DNA of 64,000 nt from Stenomitos frigidus_A. GTDB lineage: Bacteria > Cyanobacteriota > Cyanobacteriia > Leptolyngbyales > Leptolyngbyaceae. Positions within the stretch are counted from its first letter, which is position 1. Each line of letters starts with the position of its first letter. The notes beneath the pieces are model-generated. The model was not told the origin of the DNA and ran no database searches. It worked only from the letters and a program-made list of their open reading frames with translations. Below, piece by piece: positions 1-10,059 of this stretch. Location: positions 62,001 through 126,000 of the forward strand of contig NZ_CAWNSW010000129.1 in the NCBI RefSeq assembly GCF_963877135.1. The letters are read 5' to 3'. The position numbers were made by a program, and so were the translations under genes.

Positions 1-1
1 T

Positions 2-3000
2 GGCAAGTTTATCCGCGTTCAAGAAATCGAAGCAACGCAACGACAGGCAGAGCAAGAAGTGCGTCTGCTCCTGACTCTAACCCAACAGATTGCGGCGGCC
101 TCTGACTTTAACCAGGCGCTTGAAATCGCTTTACGGACTCTCTGTGCCGCAACGGGTTGGATTTATGGCGAAGTCTGGCTCCCCAATGCAGATGGCTCTG
201 TTTTGGAATGTAGTCCGATCTGGCATTGCAATCGGAATCATAAAACGCCCGCAGCGATCGCGCTCGTCGAACAATTTCGCCAGAAGATTGCGAGAACAAC
301 GTTGCAGTCGGGTCAGGGCAGTGCAGGACGTATCTGGCAAAGCCAGAAAGCAGAATGGATGCCGGATATTGAACGTTTTCTCAGAGATTCGCCCACGTCT
401 ACCCACTCTAATGATCGACGGTTGTCCTCCAATACGTTTGGGTTGAATGTCCATTTTGGTGTTCCCATCATGGTGGCGGGCGATCGCGGTGTAGCTAGTC
501 ACCTCAAGCAAGCGGAGCCGTTCCAGACTTCTGCTGACACATCTCAACCAAGCGTGGTGGCAATCCTGGTCTTCTTTATTGCGCAGTCCTCACCACAGGA
601 TGAGCGGCTGACCCAACTTGTTTCAGCCGTAGCAGCCCAACTAGGCATTATTTTGGCTCAGAAACAAGCCGAAGCCGAACTGCAAGCAGTCTTTAGAGCC
701 ATGACCGATGTCGTGGTTGCCAGGAATGCGAATGGACGCTGCCTCAAAATCGCCCCAACCAGCCCCAACCTGGTGAAGCCAGCCGGTGAAATGGTTGGTA
801 AAACGCTGCACGAAACCTTCCCGCCTGCGATCGCGGATCTGATCCTTAATGGCATTCGCACCAGTCTGGCAACGAACCAGACGATAGAACTGGAGTACAA
901 CGTCTCCATTCAGCAGCGAGAGGTGTGCCTGTCAGCACGCATTTCCCCGCTATCAGAGAAAGCGGTCATTCTGGTCGCACGCGATATTACAGAGCGCAAG
1001 CGTGTTGAAGGGGCACTGCAACAAAGTGAGGCTCAAAATCGGGCGTTTTTGGATGCCATTCCCGATCTGTTGCTGCGCGTGAATCGAGACGGCTATCACC
1101 TGGACTATATTCCGCCCAAAAACTTCAAAGATGTGTTTGGTCATTGCAATCGCTTGCATAAAACCATTTTTGAAACACTGCCGACTGAGCTCGCTCAGCA
1201 GCAAATGCAGTTTATCCAGGCAGCTCTAGCAACCGGTAAAACTCAGGTTTACGAACATCAGTTTGAGGACGTCGGCAACACCGTTTACGAGGAAGTGCGC
1301 ATCTCGGCCAGCGGAGAAGACGAAGCGTTAATGGTCATTCGGGATGTCACACAACGTAAGCAAACCGAAAATGCACTGCGAGAAAGCGAAGAACGCTTTC
1401 GTGCCATCTTTGAACAGGCAGCCGTTGGGATTGGTCTGGCAAATATGTCTGGTCAAATCATCCGAGTCAATAAAGGACTTTGTGATCTGTTGGGGTACAC
1501 ACAATCTGAATTAGTCGGTAAGACCTTTCAGGAGCTTACTCACCCAGATGACTGGCACCAAAGCTTAATCAGTATTCGTCGAGCCTTGGCAGGAGACGTT
1601 CAAACCTTCTCTCTAGAAAAGCGCTATGTCTGTAAGAGTGGTCAGTTGCAATGGGTGCATTTGACAGCGTCCTTAATGCGTGATATCAGCGGTGAACCCC
1701 AATATTTCATTGGCATTATTGAAGATATCCAGGAGCGCAAAGAAGCAGAGGAAGTTTTACAAAAGGCAAAAGAAGCGGCACTGAGAGAAGCGGCGCAAAG
1801 CGCAGATGCTAACCGCACCAAGAGTGAGTTTTTAGCCAACATGAGTCACGAATTGCGCACTCCACTCAACGCCATCTTAGGGTTTACACAACTGATGGTA
1901 CGAGACAGTTCACTGACTCAGACGGCTCATGAATACCTGCAAATTATTAGCCGTAGCGGCGAACATTTGCTTAACCTGATTAATGATGTTTTGGAAATGT
2001 CCAAGATTGAGGCAGGACAGGTTTTATTGCACCCCAGTTCTTTTGATCTATACGATCTGCTGCAAAATCTGGAAGAAATGCTGCAATTGAAAGCCGAATC
2101 CAAAGGGCTAGAGCTGATCTTCGACTGCGACTCCTCGATTCCTCGCTACATCCAAACAGACGAAGGCAAACTATGCCAGGTGCTCATTAATCTATTGGGT
2201 AATGCGATTAAGTTTACGCAACAGGGAGAGGTGACACTGCGCGTCAGGAATCAAGAGACAACTCAAAACGCTCTTCCCCACTCCTCGTTCCCCACTCCTC
2301 ACTCCCTACTCTTCGAGGTCGAAGATACCGGACCAGGTATTGCCTCACAGGAATGGGAACGTTTATTTGAGCCGTTTGTACAGTCAAGCAATGGGCAAAG
2401 CCATGAAGGCACGGGACTGGGCTTACCGATTAGCCGAAAGTTTGTGCAGTTAATGGGGGGAGACATTACCATTGACAGCGCCCTGAATCAGGGAACCAGG
2501 ATTCAGTTCGGTATTCAGGTGCAGTTGGCTCAACCGCATGATGTTCGGGTTCGACAGCCCCTGCGCAGGGCGATCGCTCTGGCTCCTGGGCAGGCTCCGT
2601 GCCGGATTCTGGTCGTAGACGATCACCCGGAGAGCCGTCAACTGCTCGTTCGCCTGCTGCAATCGCTGGGCTTTGAGGTGCAAGAAGCAGTCAATGGAGA
2701 AGCGGCGATCGCGTGCTGGCAAACCTGGCAACCACACCTCATCTGGATGGACATGCGCATGCCTGTGTTGAATGGCTTTGAAGCCACTAAGCGCATTCGG
2801 TCTGTAGAGACGTCGCCGGACACACCTTTACAGAGCACAATCATTATTGCTCTCACTGCGAGCGCTTTTGAAGAAGAGCGGGCAAAAGTTTTGGCAGCGG
2901 GGTGTAATGATTTTGTTCGCAAGCCGTTTCGAGAAGAAGTGATTTTGGAAAAAATTGCAAACCATTTGGACGTGCGGTATGTCTACGAGGACGGTGACGA

Positions 3001-3325
3001 GAGTAGAGATGGATCGGCCACGAATATTAGTAGAAAGGCGACTCAAGCATACGACACCCCTGAGTCCTATCCTCAAGGGCAGTCGCAACCCTACATCTCC
3101 CTACAACGGGAAAGCCAGGTACAGCCCTCATCTCTAAGTATCATGCCTGATGAGTGGAAACAACAGGTGCATCAAGCGGCCATCTTGGGCTCGGATCGAC
3201 AACTACTAGAATTGATCGAGCAAATTCCCGAAACCCACACCTCACTGGCAAATACGCTCACCAAATGGGTTCGCAACTTTCAGTTCGATCAACTCCTCAC
3301 CCTTACTCAGCCTGAGCTCAGATGA
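2..3325 (+). CDS. Hybrid sensor histidine kinase (GAF-PAS3-HisKA-HATPase-REC), 5' partial
   Basis: The reading frame is open to the left edge, reading GKFIRVQEIEATQRQAEQEV before the first GTG at 59, so the true start lies outside the window. Numbered from that GTG, the order is a GAF-like domain (about 5-205), three PAS domains (about 206-565, the first two ending DITERK/DVTQRK-like), a HisKA H-box with phosphorylatable His597 in MSHELRTPLN, an HATPase with N-box (NLLGNAIKF) and G-boxes (DTGPGI, GTGLGL), and a receiver with Asp898. A tail module from MPDEW to LTQ closes the protein. It should be a cytosolic phosphorelay kinase; no membrane segment is visible. The 3' end overlaps the next start by 4 bp (ATGA), implying an operon and translational coupling. 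Its signal is unknown. Confidence 0.93.
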   Translation, partial: GKFIRVQEIEATQRQAEQEVRLLLTLTQQIAAASDFNQALEIALRTLCAATGWIYGEVWLPNADGSVLECSPIWHCNRNHKTPAAIALVEQFRQKIARTTLQSGQGSAGRIWQSQKAEWMPDIERFLRDSPTSTHSNDRRLSSNTFGLNVHFGVPIMVAGDRGVASHLKQAEPFQTSADTSQPSVVAILVFFIAQSSPQDERLTQLVSAVAAQLGIILAQKQAEAELQAVFRAMTDVVVARNANGRCLKIAPTSPNLVKPAGEMVGKTLHETFPPAIADLILNGIRTSLATNQTIELEYNVSIQQREVCLSARISPLSEKAVILVARDITERKRVEGALQQSEAQNRAFLDAIPDLLLRVNRDGYHLDYIPPKNFKDVFGHCNRLHKTIFETLPTELAQQQMQFIQAALATGKTQVYEHQFEDVGNTVYEEVRISASGEDEALMVIRDVTQRKQTENALRESEERFRAIFEQAAVGIGLANMSGQIIRVNKGLCDLLGYTQSELVGKTFQELTHPDDWHQSLISIRRALAGDVQTFSLEKRYVCKSGQLQWVHLTASLMRDISGEPQYFIGIIEDIQERKEAEEVLQKAKEAALREAAQSADANRTKSEFLANMSHELRTPLNAILGFTQLMVRDSSLTQTAHEYLQIISRSGEHLLNLINDVLEMSKIEAGQVLLHPSSFDLYDLLQNLEEMLQLKAESKGLELIFDCDSSIPRYIQTDEGKLCQVLINLLGNAIKFTQQGEVTLRVRNQETTQNALPHSSFPTPHSLLFEVEDTGPGIASQEWERLFEPFVQSSNGQSHEGTGLGLPISRKFVQLMGGDITIDSALNQGTRIQFGIQVQLAQPHDVRVRQPLRRAIALAPGQAPCRILVVDDHPESRQLLVRLLQSLGFEVQEAVNGEAAIACWQTWQPHLIWMDMRMPVLNGFEATKRIRSVETSPDTPLQSTIIIALTASAFEEERAKVLAAGCNDFVRKPFREEVILEKIANHLDVRYVYEDGDESRDGSATNISRKATQAYDTPESYPQGQSQPYISLQRESQVQPSSLSIMPDEWKQQVHQAAILGSDRQLLELIEQIPETHTSLANTLTKWVRNFQFDQLLTLTQPELR

Positions 3326-4905
3326 ATCTCGACTCAACAGACATCATTAAAGGAACCATTCTGGTTGTTGATGATTCACCAGACAATCTGCGTGCCATGT
3401 CAATGACCTTAACCAAACGTGGTTATAGGGTTCGCTGTGCCACTAATGGCGAGACAGCCTTGGTTAGCATCGACAATTGTCTACCTGATCTCATTTTGCT
3501 CGATATTCGCATGCCCATTATGAATGGGTATGAAGTTTGTCAGCACTTAAAAGCCAATGCTGCAACAAAACACATTCCCATTATTTTTTTAAGTGCAGCG
3601 GATGATGTCGAGGGTAAGGTAAAAGCCTTTGCGATCGGCGGCGTTGATTACATCACCAAACCGTTTCAGACTGAAGAAGTTTTAGCTCGAATTGCCAACC
3701 AACTAACGATTCAACAACTACAGCAGCAACTGACTGAGCGCAACCAACGCTTACAGCAAGAGATTAAAGAACATAAGCAAACGATGGGAGCGCTGCAAGA
3801 TGCCGTAGAAGCGGCAGAAGCCGCGAATGAGGTGAAAAGCAAATTTCTGGCAACCATGAGCCATGAACTACGCACCCCCTTGAATGCCATCCTGGGTTTT
3901 GCTGAACTGATGATGAGCCAGTCCTCCCTCTCTGCGGAGCATCAGGATTATTTAGCCAGCATTAGTCAGAGTGGACAACACCTGCTTAAATTGCTCAATC
4001 ATCTTCTGGCAGTGACTAGCGCTGAAGCCAGTAACATTTCACTGCATCAGCGGGATTTTGATTTGCATCACTTACTCAAGATGATGGCCTCAATTTTGGA
4101 GCAAAAGGCAACTGAGAAAGGATTGGAGCTGCTGATTGAATGTGCTCCAGCCGTACCTCAACACATTCATGCCGATGAAAACAAGCTCCGCCAGGTGTTA
4201 ATGAACCTGCTAGAAAACGCCATTCAGTTTACACAACGGGGAACCGTATCGCTGCGAGTGAAGGTTGAGGGTGAGAGGACGCGGCAGCAGGACAGTGAGA
4301 GAAGCAATGAAACCCTCTCTCCCCAGAGCTCTATCGCCTCTTCTAATCTGTCTATTCCCCTGATTTTTGAGATCGAAGACACTGGAACAGGGATTGCTTT
4401 CCACGAAATCAACCATTTATTTCAGATGTTCTCACAGACCGAGACGGGGCAACGTTCTAAGCGAGGACTGGGGTTAGGGTTGTTTGGCAGCCGTCAGTTT
4501 ATACAAGTGATGGGTGGAGATATCACGATCGCCAGTACGCCTGGACAAAAAACGATGGTGCGGTTTTATATTCTTGTGCACCCAGTTGAGTTCGATTTGA
4601 TGCAACCCTCGGTTCAAGCGGGCGATCGTGCTACTGCTTTCCCCATTCAGGCTCTTGCTGAGCCGTCGCTCAACGATACCGAAGCATGGCTGCTGGAAGC
4701 AATGCGAATGGCGATGCCTGCCGATTGGCTAGCACACCTTCATCAAGCGGCGATCAAAGGGTTTGACCACCAAATTTCCCGGCTGATCCAGCGGCTTCCA
4801 CCAGCCCATGAGCCTCTTGCCAGAGCACTCACCGATTGGAACCAAAATTTTCAATTCGATCGGATTGTGACAATTACCCAGCAACTTTTGGAACGAACCC
4901 CGTGA
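3322..4905 (+). CDS. Response regulator-histidine kinase (REC-HisKA-HATPase)
   Basis: A 527-residue protein with reversed hybrid order. An N-terminal receiver (VVDDS near residue 16, acceptor Asp61 in LLDIRMP, Lys in YITKPF) is followed by a coiled coil (about 125-165), HisKA His181 in MSHELRTPLN, and an HATPase with NLLENAIQF and DTGTGI boxes and a glycine-rich RGLGLGLF stretch. It ends in the same tail module as its neighbours (MPADW to ITQ). A Ser/Glu/Arg-rich stretch is inserted between the N-box strand and the DTG box. The ATG overlaps the upstream stop by 4 bp, so it is probably translated with that kinase and may take its phosphate through the receiver. No DNA-binding output domain is present, so it is a relay component. 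Confidence 0.92.
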   Translation: MNLDSTDIIKGTILVVDDSPDNLRAMSMTLTKRGYRVRCATNGETALVSIDNCLPDLILLDIRMPIMNGYEVCQHLKANAATKHIPIIFLSAADDVEGKVKAFAIGGVDYITKPFQTEEVLARIANQLTIQQLQQQLTERNQRLQQEIKEHKQTMGALQDAVEAAEAANEVKSKFLATMSHELRTPLNAILGFAELMMSQSSLSAEHQDYLASISQSGQHLLKLLNHLLAVTSAEASNISLHQRDFDLHHLLKMMASILEQKATEKGLELLIECAPAVPQHIHADENKLRQVLMNLLENAIQFTQRGTVSLRVKVEGERTRQQDSERSNETLSPQSSIASSNLSIPLIFEIEDTGTGIAFHEINHLFQMFSQTETGQRSKRGLGLGLFGSRQFIQVMGGDITIASTPGQKTMVRFYILVHPVEFDLMQPSVQAGDRATAFPIQALAEPSLNDTEAWLLEAMRMAMPADWLAHLHQAAIKGFDHQISRLIQRLPPAHEPLARALTDWNQNFQFDRIVTITQQLLERTP

Positions 4906-4914
4906 TTTAACGCC

Positions 4915-7900
4915 ATGACTACTTTGCTCGACAGTGCCATCAAACGTCACCCTCCCACGATCGCAGCGCATGCGTTTGTGCAGGAGGCGATCGTGGTACT
5001 GAACCAAGCAAACGACTCTTGCCTTCTGGTAGTTGACGCAGCGTCGTCTCGATTGATTGGCTTGTTTAACGAGCGAGATGTTGTGCAGCTCATGGCATCT
5101 AGTGCGGACGTGTCTACCCGACCTCTATCAGCCGTCGTAACCGCTCAGTGCCTGGCATTGAACGAAGCGGATCTCCAAGGGATTGATGCGATCGTGGCTC
5201 TGTTTGAGCAGCAGCAACTTTGTGCCTTACCGATTGTGAATGATCAAGGGCAACCGACGGGTCTTATTACCACCAGCAGTTTGTTACAGGCACTTAGTCT
5301 GAGAGCGCAGGACAGTCACAAAGAGATTGGCAATCGCCAGTCGCTTGAAATCAGTCACCAAGAGGCGGAAATAGCGCTGCGAAGGCAATTGAAACATACG
5401 CATTTGTTTCAAAAACTGACGGACGCAATTCACGCACAGTGCGGTTCTCAACGGATTTTTGAGACAACGGTGACTCAGCTTGGGCAGGTCTTTGGCATCA
5501 GTCAGTGCCATCTTTTAACCTACACAACCGCACCAACCTTCCGACTGGCTGTTGCCGCTGAGTATGCTGCCTTAGAGTCTCCGATGCCGATCGATGAGCT
5601 TCTGCTGACCGAAAATCCTTATGTGCTTCAGATCCTGGCACAGGATCATGCCATTGCTTCCCCCAATGTCTATGCCAATGCGTTGCTACAGCCCATGGAG
5701 CCACTGTGTCAGCGCCTCGGTTTAAAATCAACGCTGGCAGTGCGAACCTCATATCAAGGACAACCGAATGGCATCCTGACGTTACATCAGTGCGATCGCT
5801 TTCGACACTGGACACAGCGAGAAGTGCAATTAATCGAAGCGATCGCGGCTCAAGTTGGCATGGTCTTAGCCCAGATCGATCTGCTGGAGCAGGAGCAACA
5901 GCAACGGCAAGCGATCGAGCAACAAAACCTGATTTTGCAGCAAGAGATTCGTGAACGACAAGCCGCATTGCTTCATCTTCGGCAAGCAGAGGAGCGCTGG
6001 CAATTAGTTGTTCAGGCAAGCAATGACGGCATCTTCGATATCGATCTAACAACCGAGAATGTTTTTTACTCTGAGCAGTTTAAGCAAATACTGGGATACT
6101 CGAAGGATGAATTTTCGGATACCACCAGCCAATGGCGCGATCGCATACACCCTTATGATCGTGATCGCGTTATCGCTACAAAAGAGGCCTATCTCAGGCG
6201 AGAGATCCCGCAGTTGGCTCACGAGTATCGGCTTCGCTGCAAAGATGGTACTTACAAATGGATTTTCGATCGAGCGATCGGAGTCTGGGACGAATCTGGA
6301 ACCCCAGTGAGGCTTTTAGGGGGCAGTACTGATATCAGCGATCGCAAACAGTTGGAATTAGCCTTAAAACAGTCTGAAGCCAAGCTCAGTCATGTGCTGA
6401 ATAGCGCCAATGCCGCGATCGCTTCCATTCGAGTGTTTGGCACCCATACCTGGGAGGTGGAATATCGCTCGGTTGGGTATGAGAGAATCTTTGGCTTCCC
6501 TCTGGAACGATTTGTCGCCGACCCCAAGTTCTGGGCATCACAAGTGGTTTCAGATGATCTCAAGCAATATCAAGCACAACTCGTTGAAGACATTTTTGCT
6601 GGGCGCTCCGGTGTGGTGGAATATCGGTTTTATCACAGTGATGGCACGATTCATTGGATTTCTGAAATTTATACGCCCCAATGGGATGCCGCTGCAAATT
6701 GTTGGATTGTCACAACGGTTGATACCAACATTAGCGATCGTAAACGGATCGAAGAAACTCTGATACGGCAGCAAGAATTTCTCCGCTACGTGATTGATAC
6801 GCCACCCAATCTTATTTTCGCCAAGGATTGGAACGGCAACTTTGTGTTAGCCAACCAGGCAGTAGCAGAAATTTATGGCACAACCGTTGAAGACCTGATC
6901 GGCAAAAATGATGCTGATTTCAACCCTGACCAGGCTGAAGTTGAGCATTTTCTGCAAGACGATCGTGAAGTCATCAGCACGCGCCAACCCAAGCTCATTG
7001 AAGAAACAGTGACGTCTGCAGCCGGTGTAAGTCAATGCTTCCAGACGATTAAAAAGCCGATTACGTCGATCGATGGTCTCTCTACGTTAGTGCTTGGAGT
7101 GGCTACCGATATCACCGATCGCAAGCAAATGGAGCAAGCTCTGCGATTAATTGTTGAGGGCACCTCAGCTCAAATAGGGCATGATTTTTTCCATTCCCTC
7201 GTGTATCACTTGGCTGAAGTGTTGCAAGTTTCCTATGCCTCTATCGCCGAGTTAACCAAACCAGGAAAAAGCAAAGCACAGACGCTTGCTTTTTGGCAAG
7301 GGCATGAGTTGGGTGAAAATTTTGCCTATGATCTGGCTGGAACTCCCTGCGAACAAGTTTTAGCCGGAGCGGTTGTTTACTACCAAGATTCAATTCAGAC
7401 GCATTTTCCACAGGATCACTATCTGGTAGACCTGGGCGTAGAAAGCTATTTCGGCATCCCATTAAATGACTCACTGGGAAATGTCATCGGGCATATATCA
7501 GTAATGAATAGCAAGCCTTTACCTCAAAATCAAATTTTTGAGCAAATTCTGCGCATTTTTGCCGCAAGAGCCGGAGCCGAGTTAGAACGTCAACAAGCAG
7601 AAGATCTTTCATCAGCTTTGCTTGCCCAAACCCAACAGCAGTCGATCGAGCTTGAGAAAGCCAGAGATGCGGCTGAGTCAGCCAATCGCGCCAAAAGCAA
7701 CTTTTTGGCAAACATGAGTCATGAGTTGCGGACTCCACTCAATGCCATCTTAGGGTTCACTCAGATCATGAGCCACGATCGGCTGCTCAGCCTCGAAAAC
7801 CGGGAGTATGTCAATATCATCAATCGCAGCGGACAGCATTTACTGTCACTCATCAACGATGTGCTAGAGATGTCTAAGATTGAAGCCGGCAGGCTCAAAC

Positions 7901-9183
7901 TCTACGCTACTTGCTTCGATCTCTATCACCTGCTGGATACTCTTTACGAGATGCTCCATCTCAAAGCCAGTGACAAGCACATACTGCTTCGGTTTGATCG
8001 CTCCCACAACCTCCCGCAATACATCACCACTGATGAAGGAAAACTGCGTCAGGTTTTACTCAATCTGTTAGATAACGCGATTAAGTTTACGCAGAAAGGT
8101 AGTGTGACACTGCGAGTAGGCGTCGAGCGGGAGCCTGCGAGTATCGGAGAGCGGGAGAGCGTCGGCGAGAACCCCTCATCCTCTCATCTCTTCTTTGCGG
8201 TCGAAGATACCGGACCTGGCCTTGCACCCAGCGAATTGCAACGCTTGTTCACTCCTTTTGTGCAAACCCTCACGGGGCAGCAGTCTTCTGAGGGCACAGG
8301 CTTAGGGTTAGCCATTAGCCAGAAGTTTGTTCAGTTGATGGGGGGAACGATTAGCGTTGAGAGTGTGGTGGGTCAAGGCAGCCATTTTTGCTTTGCTATT
8401 CAGGTTTGTCCGGCTCAAGGAGCGCCGCCATCGGCACCCTACTTAGCACAACGAGTGATTGGGTTAGCCCCCGATTGCCCCCCCTATCGCGTGCTGATTG
8501 TCGAAGACCTCTGGGAGAACCAACAGATTTTAGAAAAACTGCTGAAACCTGCGGGCTTTGATGTGCTGGTTGCGAATAATGGACAGGAAGGCGTCCTTCT
8601 CTGGGAACACTGGCACCCTCATGTGATTTTGATGGACATGCGCATGCCGGTGCTGAATGGGTATGAGGCAACTCAGCAGATCCGCGCGAAAGAGTCATTG
8701 GTGAAGCGATCGGCTGGAGATGCCGCTGCGATTTATGATGAGCCCTTGACAAAAATCATTGCTGTAACTAGCAGTGCCTTTGACGAGGAACGCTCTGCGA
8801 TTTTGGCGATGGGATGTGATGACTTTATTAGTAAACCGTTTCGCGAAGAGGTGGTTTTTGCTAAGTTAGCGCAGCATTTGGGTGTGCAATATCTCTACGA
8901 AACCAAAGATACCGTTGGGATGGAGGCCCAAGGTGCCTATTCATCCTTGCCTGGTGCCTTTGACAGCGGTGCAGTCTTAGATGCTTCATCCTTTGATGAC
9001 ATGCCTGATGATTGGATTATGGCGTTGCATAAGGCAGCCATTTTGGGCAAAGATCGCCAAATGTTGAAGTTGATTGAGCAATTGCCAAGTACGCATGTAA
9101 GGCTGGTTCAGGCACTGCAGGCATTAGTTAACAACTTCCATTTTGAAGCGATCGTCGAACTGACCACGCCAATTCAGCGATAA
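4915..9183 (+). CDS. CBS-GAF-PAS3-GAF hybrid histidine kinase with REC
   Basis: A 1422-residue cytosolic multi-sensor kinase. Order: paired CBS motifs (about 1-130; these usually bind adenosine nucleotides), GAF (about 165-320), coiled coil, three PAS domains (about 360-745), a second GAF (about 750-905), HisKA His936 in MSHELRTPLN, HATPase (NLLDNAIKF, DTGPGL, GTGLGL), receiver with Asp1241 in LMDMRMP, then the shared tail module from MPDDW. It starts 9 bp after the previous stop, so it belongs to the same transcription unit. A Glu/Arg/Ser insertion sits between the VTLRV strand and the DTG box, as in the paralogues. The CBS pair at the N-terminus suggests energy-charge input, which is an inference from the family. 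Confidence 0.92.
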   Translation: MTTLLDSAIKRHPPTIAAHAFVQEAIVVLNQANDSCLLVVDAASSRLIGLFNERDVVQLMASSADVSTRPLSAVVTAQCLALNEADLQGIDAIVALFEQQQLCALPIVNDQGQPTGLITTSSLLQALSLRAQDSHKEIGNRQSLEISHQEAEIALRRQLKHTHLFQKLTDAIHAQCGSQRIFETTVTQLGQVFGISQCHLLTYTTAPTFRLAVAAEYAALESPMPIDELLLTENPYVLQILAQDHAIASPNVYANALLQPMEPLCQRLGLKSTLAVRTSYQGQPNGILTLHQCDRFRHWTQREVQLIEAIAAQVGMVLAQIDLLEQEQQQRQAIEQQNLILQQEIRERQAALLHLRQAEERWQLVVQASNDGIFDIDLTTENVFYSEQFKQILGYSKDEFSDTTSQWRDRIHPYDRDRVIATKEAYLRREIPQLAHEYRLRCKDGTYKWIFDRAIGVWDESGTPVRLLGGSTDISDRKQLELALKQSEAKLSHVLNSANAAIASIRVFGTHTWEVEYRSVGYERIFGFPLERFVADPKFWASQVVSDDLKQYQAQLVEDIFAGRSGVVEYRFYHSDGTIHWISEIYTPQWDAAANCWIVTTVDTNISDRKRIEETLIRQQEFLRYVIDTPPNLIFAKDWNGNFVLANQAVAEIYGTTVEDLIGKNDADFNPDQAEVEHFLQDDREVISTRQPKLIEETVTSAAGVSQCFQTIKKPITSIDGLSTLVLGVATDITDRKQMEQALRLIVEGTSAQIGHDFFHSLVYHLAEVLQVSYASIAELTKPGKSKAQTLAFWQGHELGENFAYDLAGTPCEQVLAGAVVYYQDSIQTHFPQDHYLVDLGVESYFGIPLNDSLGNVIGHISVMNSKPLPQNQIFEQILRIFAARAGAELERQQAEDLSSALLAQTQQQSIELEKARDAAESANRAKSNFLANMSHELRTPLNAILGFTQIMSHDRLLSLENREYVNIINRSGQHLLSLINDVLEMSKIEAGRLKLYATCFDLYHLLDTLYEMLHLKASDKHILLRFDRSHNLPQYITTDEGKLRQVLLNLLDNAIKFTQKGSVTLRVGVEREPASIGERESVGENPSSSHLFFAVEDTGPGLAPSELQRLFTPFVQTLTGQQSSEGTGLGLAISQKFVQLMGGTISVESVVGQGSHFCFAIQVCPAQGAPPSAPYLAQRVIGLAPDCPPYRVLIVEDLWENQQILEKLLKPAGFDVLVANNGQEGVLLWEHWHPHVILMDMRMPVLNGYEATQQIRAKESLVKRSAGDAAAIYDEPLTKIIAVTSSAFDEERSAILAMGCDDFISKPFREEVVFAKLAQHLGVQYLYETKDTVGMEAQGAYSSLPGAFDSGAVLDASSFDDMPDDWIMALHKAAILGKDRQMLKLIEQLPSTHVRLVQALQALVNNFHFEAIVELTTPIQR

Positions 9184-9195
9184 ACACTCCGCAAA

Positions 9196-10059
9196 ATGCA
9201 GCTAAATCTATTTTTGCCACGTCACGTTCTACTAATCACTACGGCTACTCTCTTGCTGCTGGTGCTTTTCGAGCTTGCAGAAGCCCTCCCCCGTCCAGTG
9301 ACTGTGCGGATTAATCGCTGGTTGGCAATACGACAAAATTGGGGGCAGGTGACCTATCAGCAGCAGGGAAACTCGCGCACCGTAAAGCAGGGCGATCGCT
9401 TGCAAGCCGTTGGCGACGGGGTTACTACTGGAAAGCGTTCAGGCACCACCTTGGAGGTCGATACAGGTATTGGTTTTATCCAGGTGACAGAAAACACAAA
9501 GCTCAAGGTGCGATCGCTAGGAATCGCCTCGGATAATGGACGGATGACGGCGCTTGAGGTGCCGTATGGACAGGTTCGTCTACAGCTGCGGCGGTTTAAT
9601 CACAGAGGGTCTTACCTGAAGATCCAAACGCCTGCGGGGGTGAGTGCCGTTCGCGGCACGGTCTTTGGCATGAGTGTACAGCCCAACGGCAAAACCGGGT
9701 TGGCAACGTTGAGCGGCGGCGTGGCGACCACTGCTCAAGGCAAAACGGTTTTAGTGCCCGCTGGCTTTCAGAACCTGACGCTTCCAGGCGAAACCCCTTC
9801 TCCTGCTGTGCCGCTTCGGGATGACACGACGTTGAACTACAAGGTGGAACGACAAATTAAAGCGAGCCTTCGAAGCCTTCGCATTCAGGGACAGGTCGAT
9901 GCGGTGAATAGTGTTTTCGTTGGCGATACACCCCAAGCGACTGACCGGCATGGACGCTTTAGTCTTTTGCTTCCGGCCGCTTCTGTGCAGACACTTCAAG
10001 TGACGGTGCTTACACCCTTGGGACGGCGACAGGTTCACGAACTGTCTATTCGATTATGA
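9196..10059 (+). CDS. FecR domain-containing membrane-anchored protein
   Basis: 287 residues. A hydrophobic N-terminal segment (about 8-30, LLITTATLLLLVLFELAEA) is a signal anchor or signal peptide. A FecR-type beta domain follows (about 45-185), including LKIQTPAGVSAVRGTVFGM, the usual FecR signature region. The C-terminal ~70 residues form a small beta domain of unknown type. It starts 12 bp after the upstream kinase and overlaps the CHASE2 kinase by 4 bp. Adjacent FecR and CHASE2 genes are a recurring cyanobacterial arrangement, so the protein probably works with that receptor in the periplasm. This is not the iron-citrate regulator: no FecI sigma factor or TonB receptor is nearby. Confidence 0.88.
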   Translation: MQLNLFLPRHVLLITTATLLLLVLFELAEALPRPVTVRINRWLAIRQNWGQVTYQQQGNSRTVKQGDRLQAVGDGVTTGKRSGTTLEVDTGIGFIQVTENTKLKVRSLGIASDNGRMTALEVPYGQVRLQLRRFNHRGSYLKIQTPAGVSAVRGTVFGMSVQPNGKTGLATLSGGVATTAQGKTVLVPAGFQNLTLPGETPSPAVPLRDDTTLNYKVERQIKASLRSLRIQGQVDAVNSVFVGDTPQATDRHGRFSLLLPAASVQTLQVTVLTPLGRRQVHELSIRL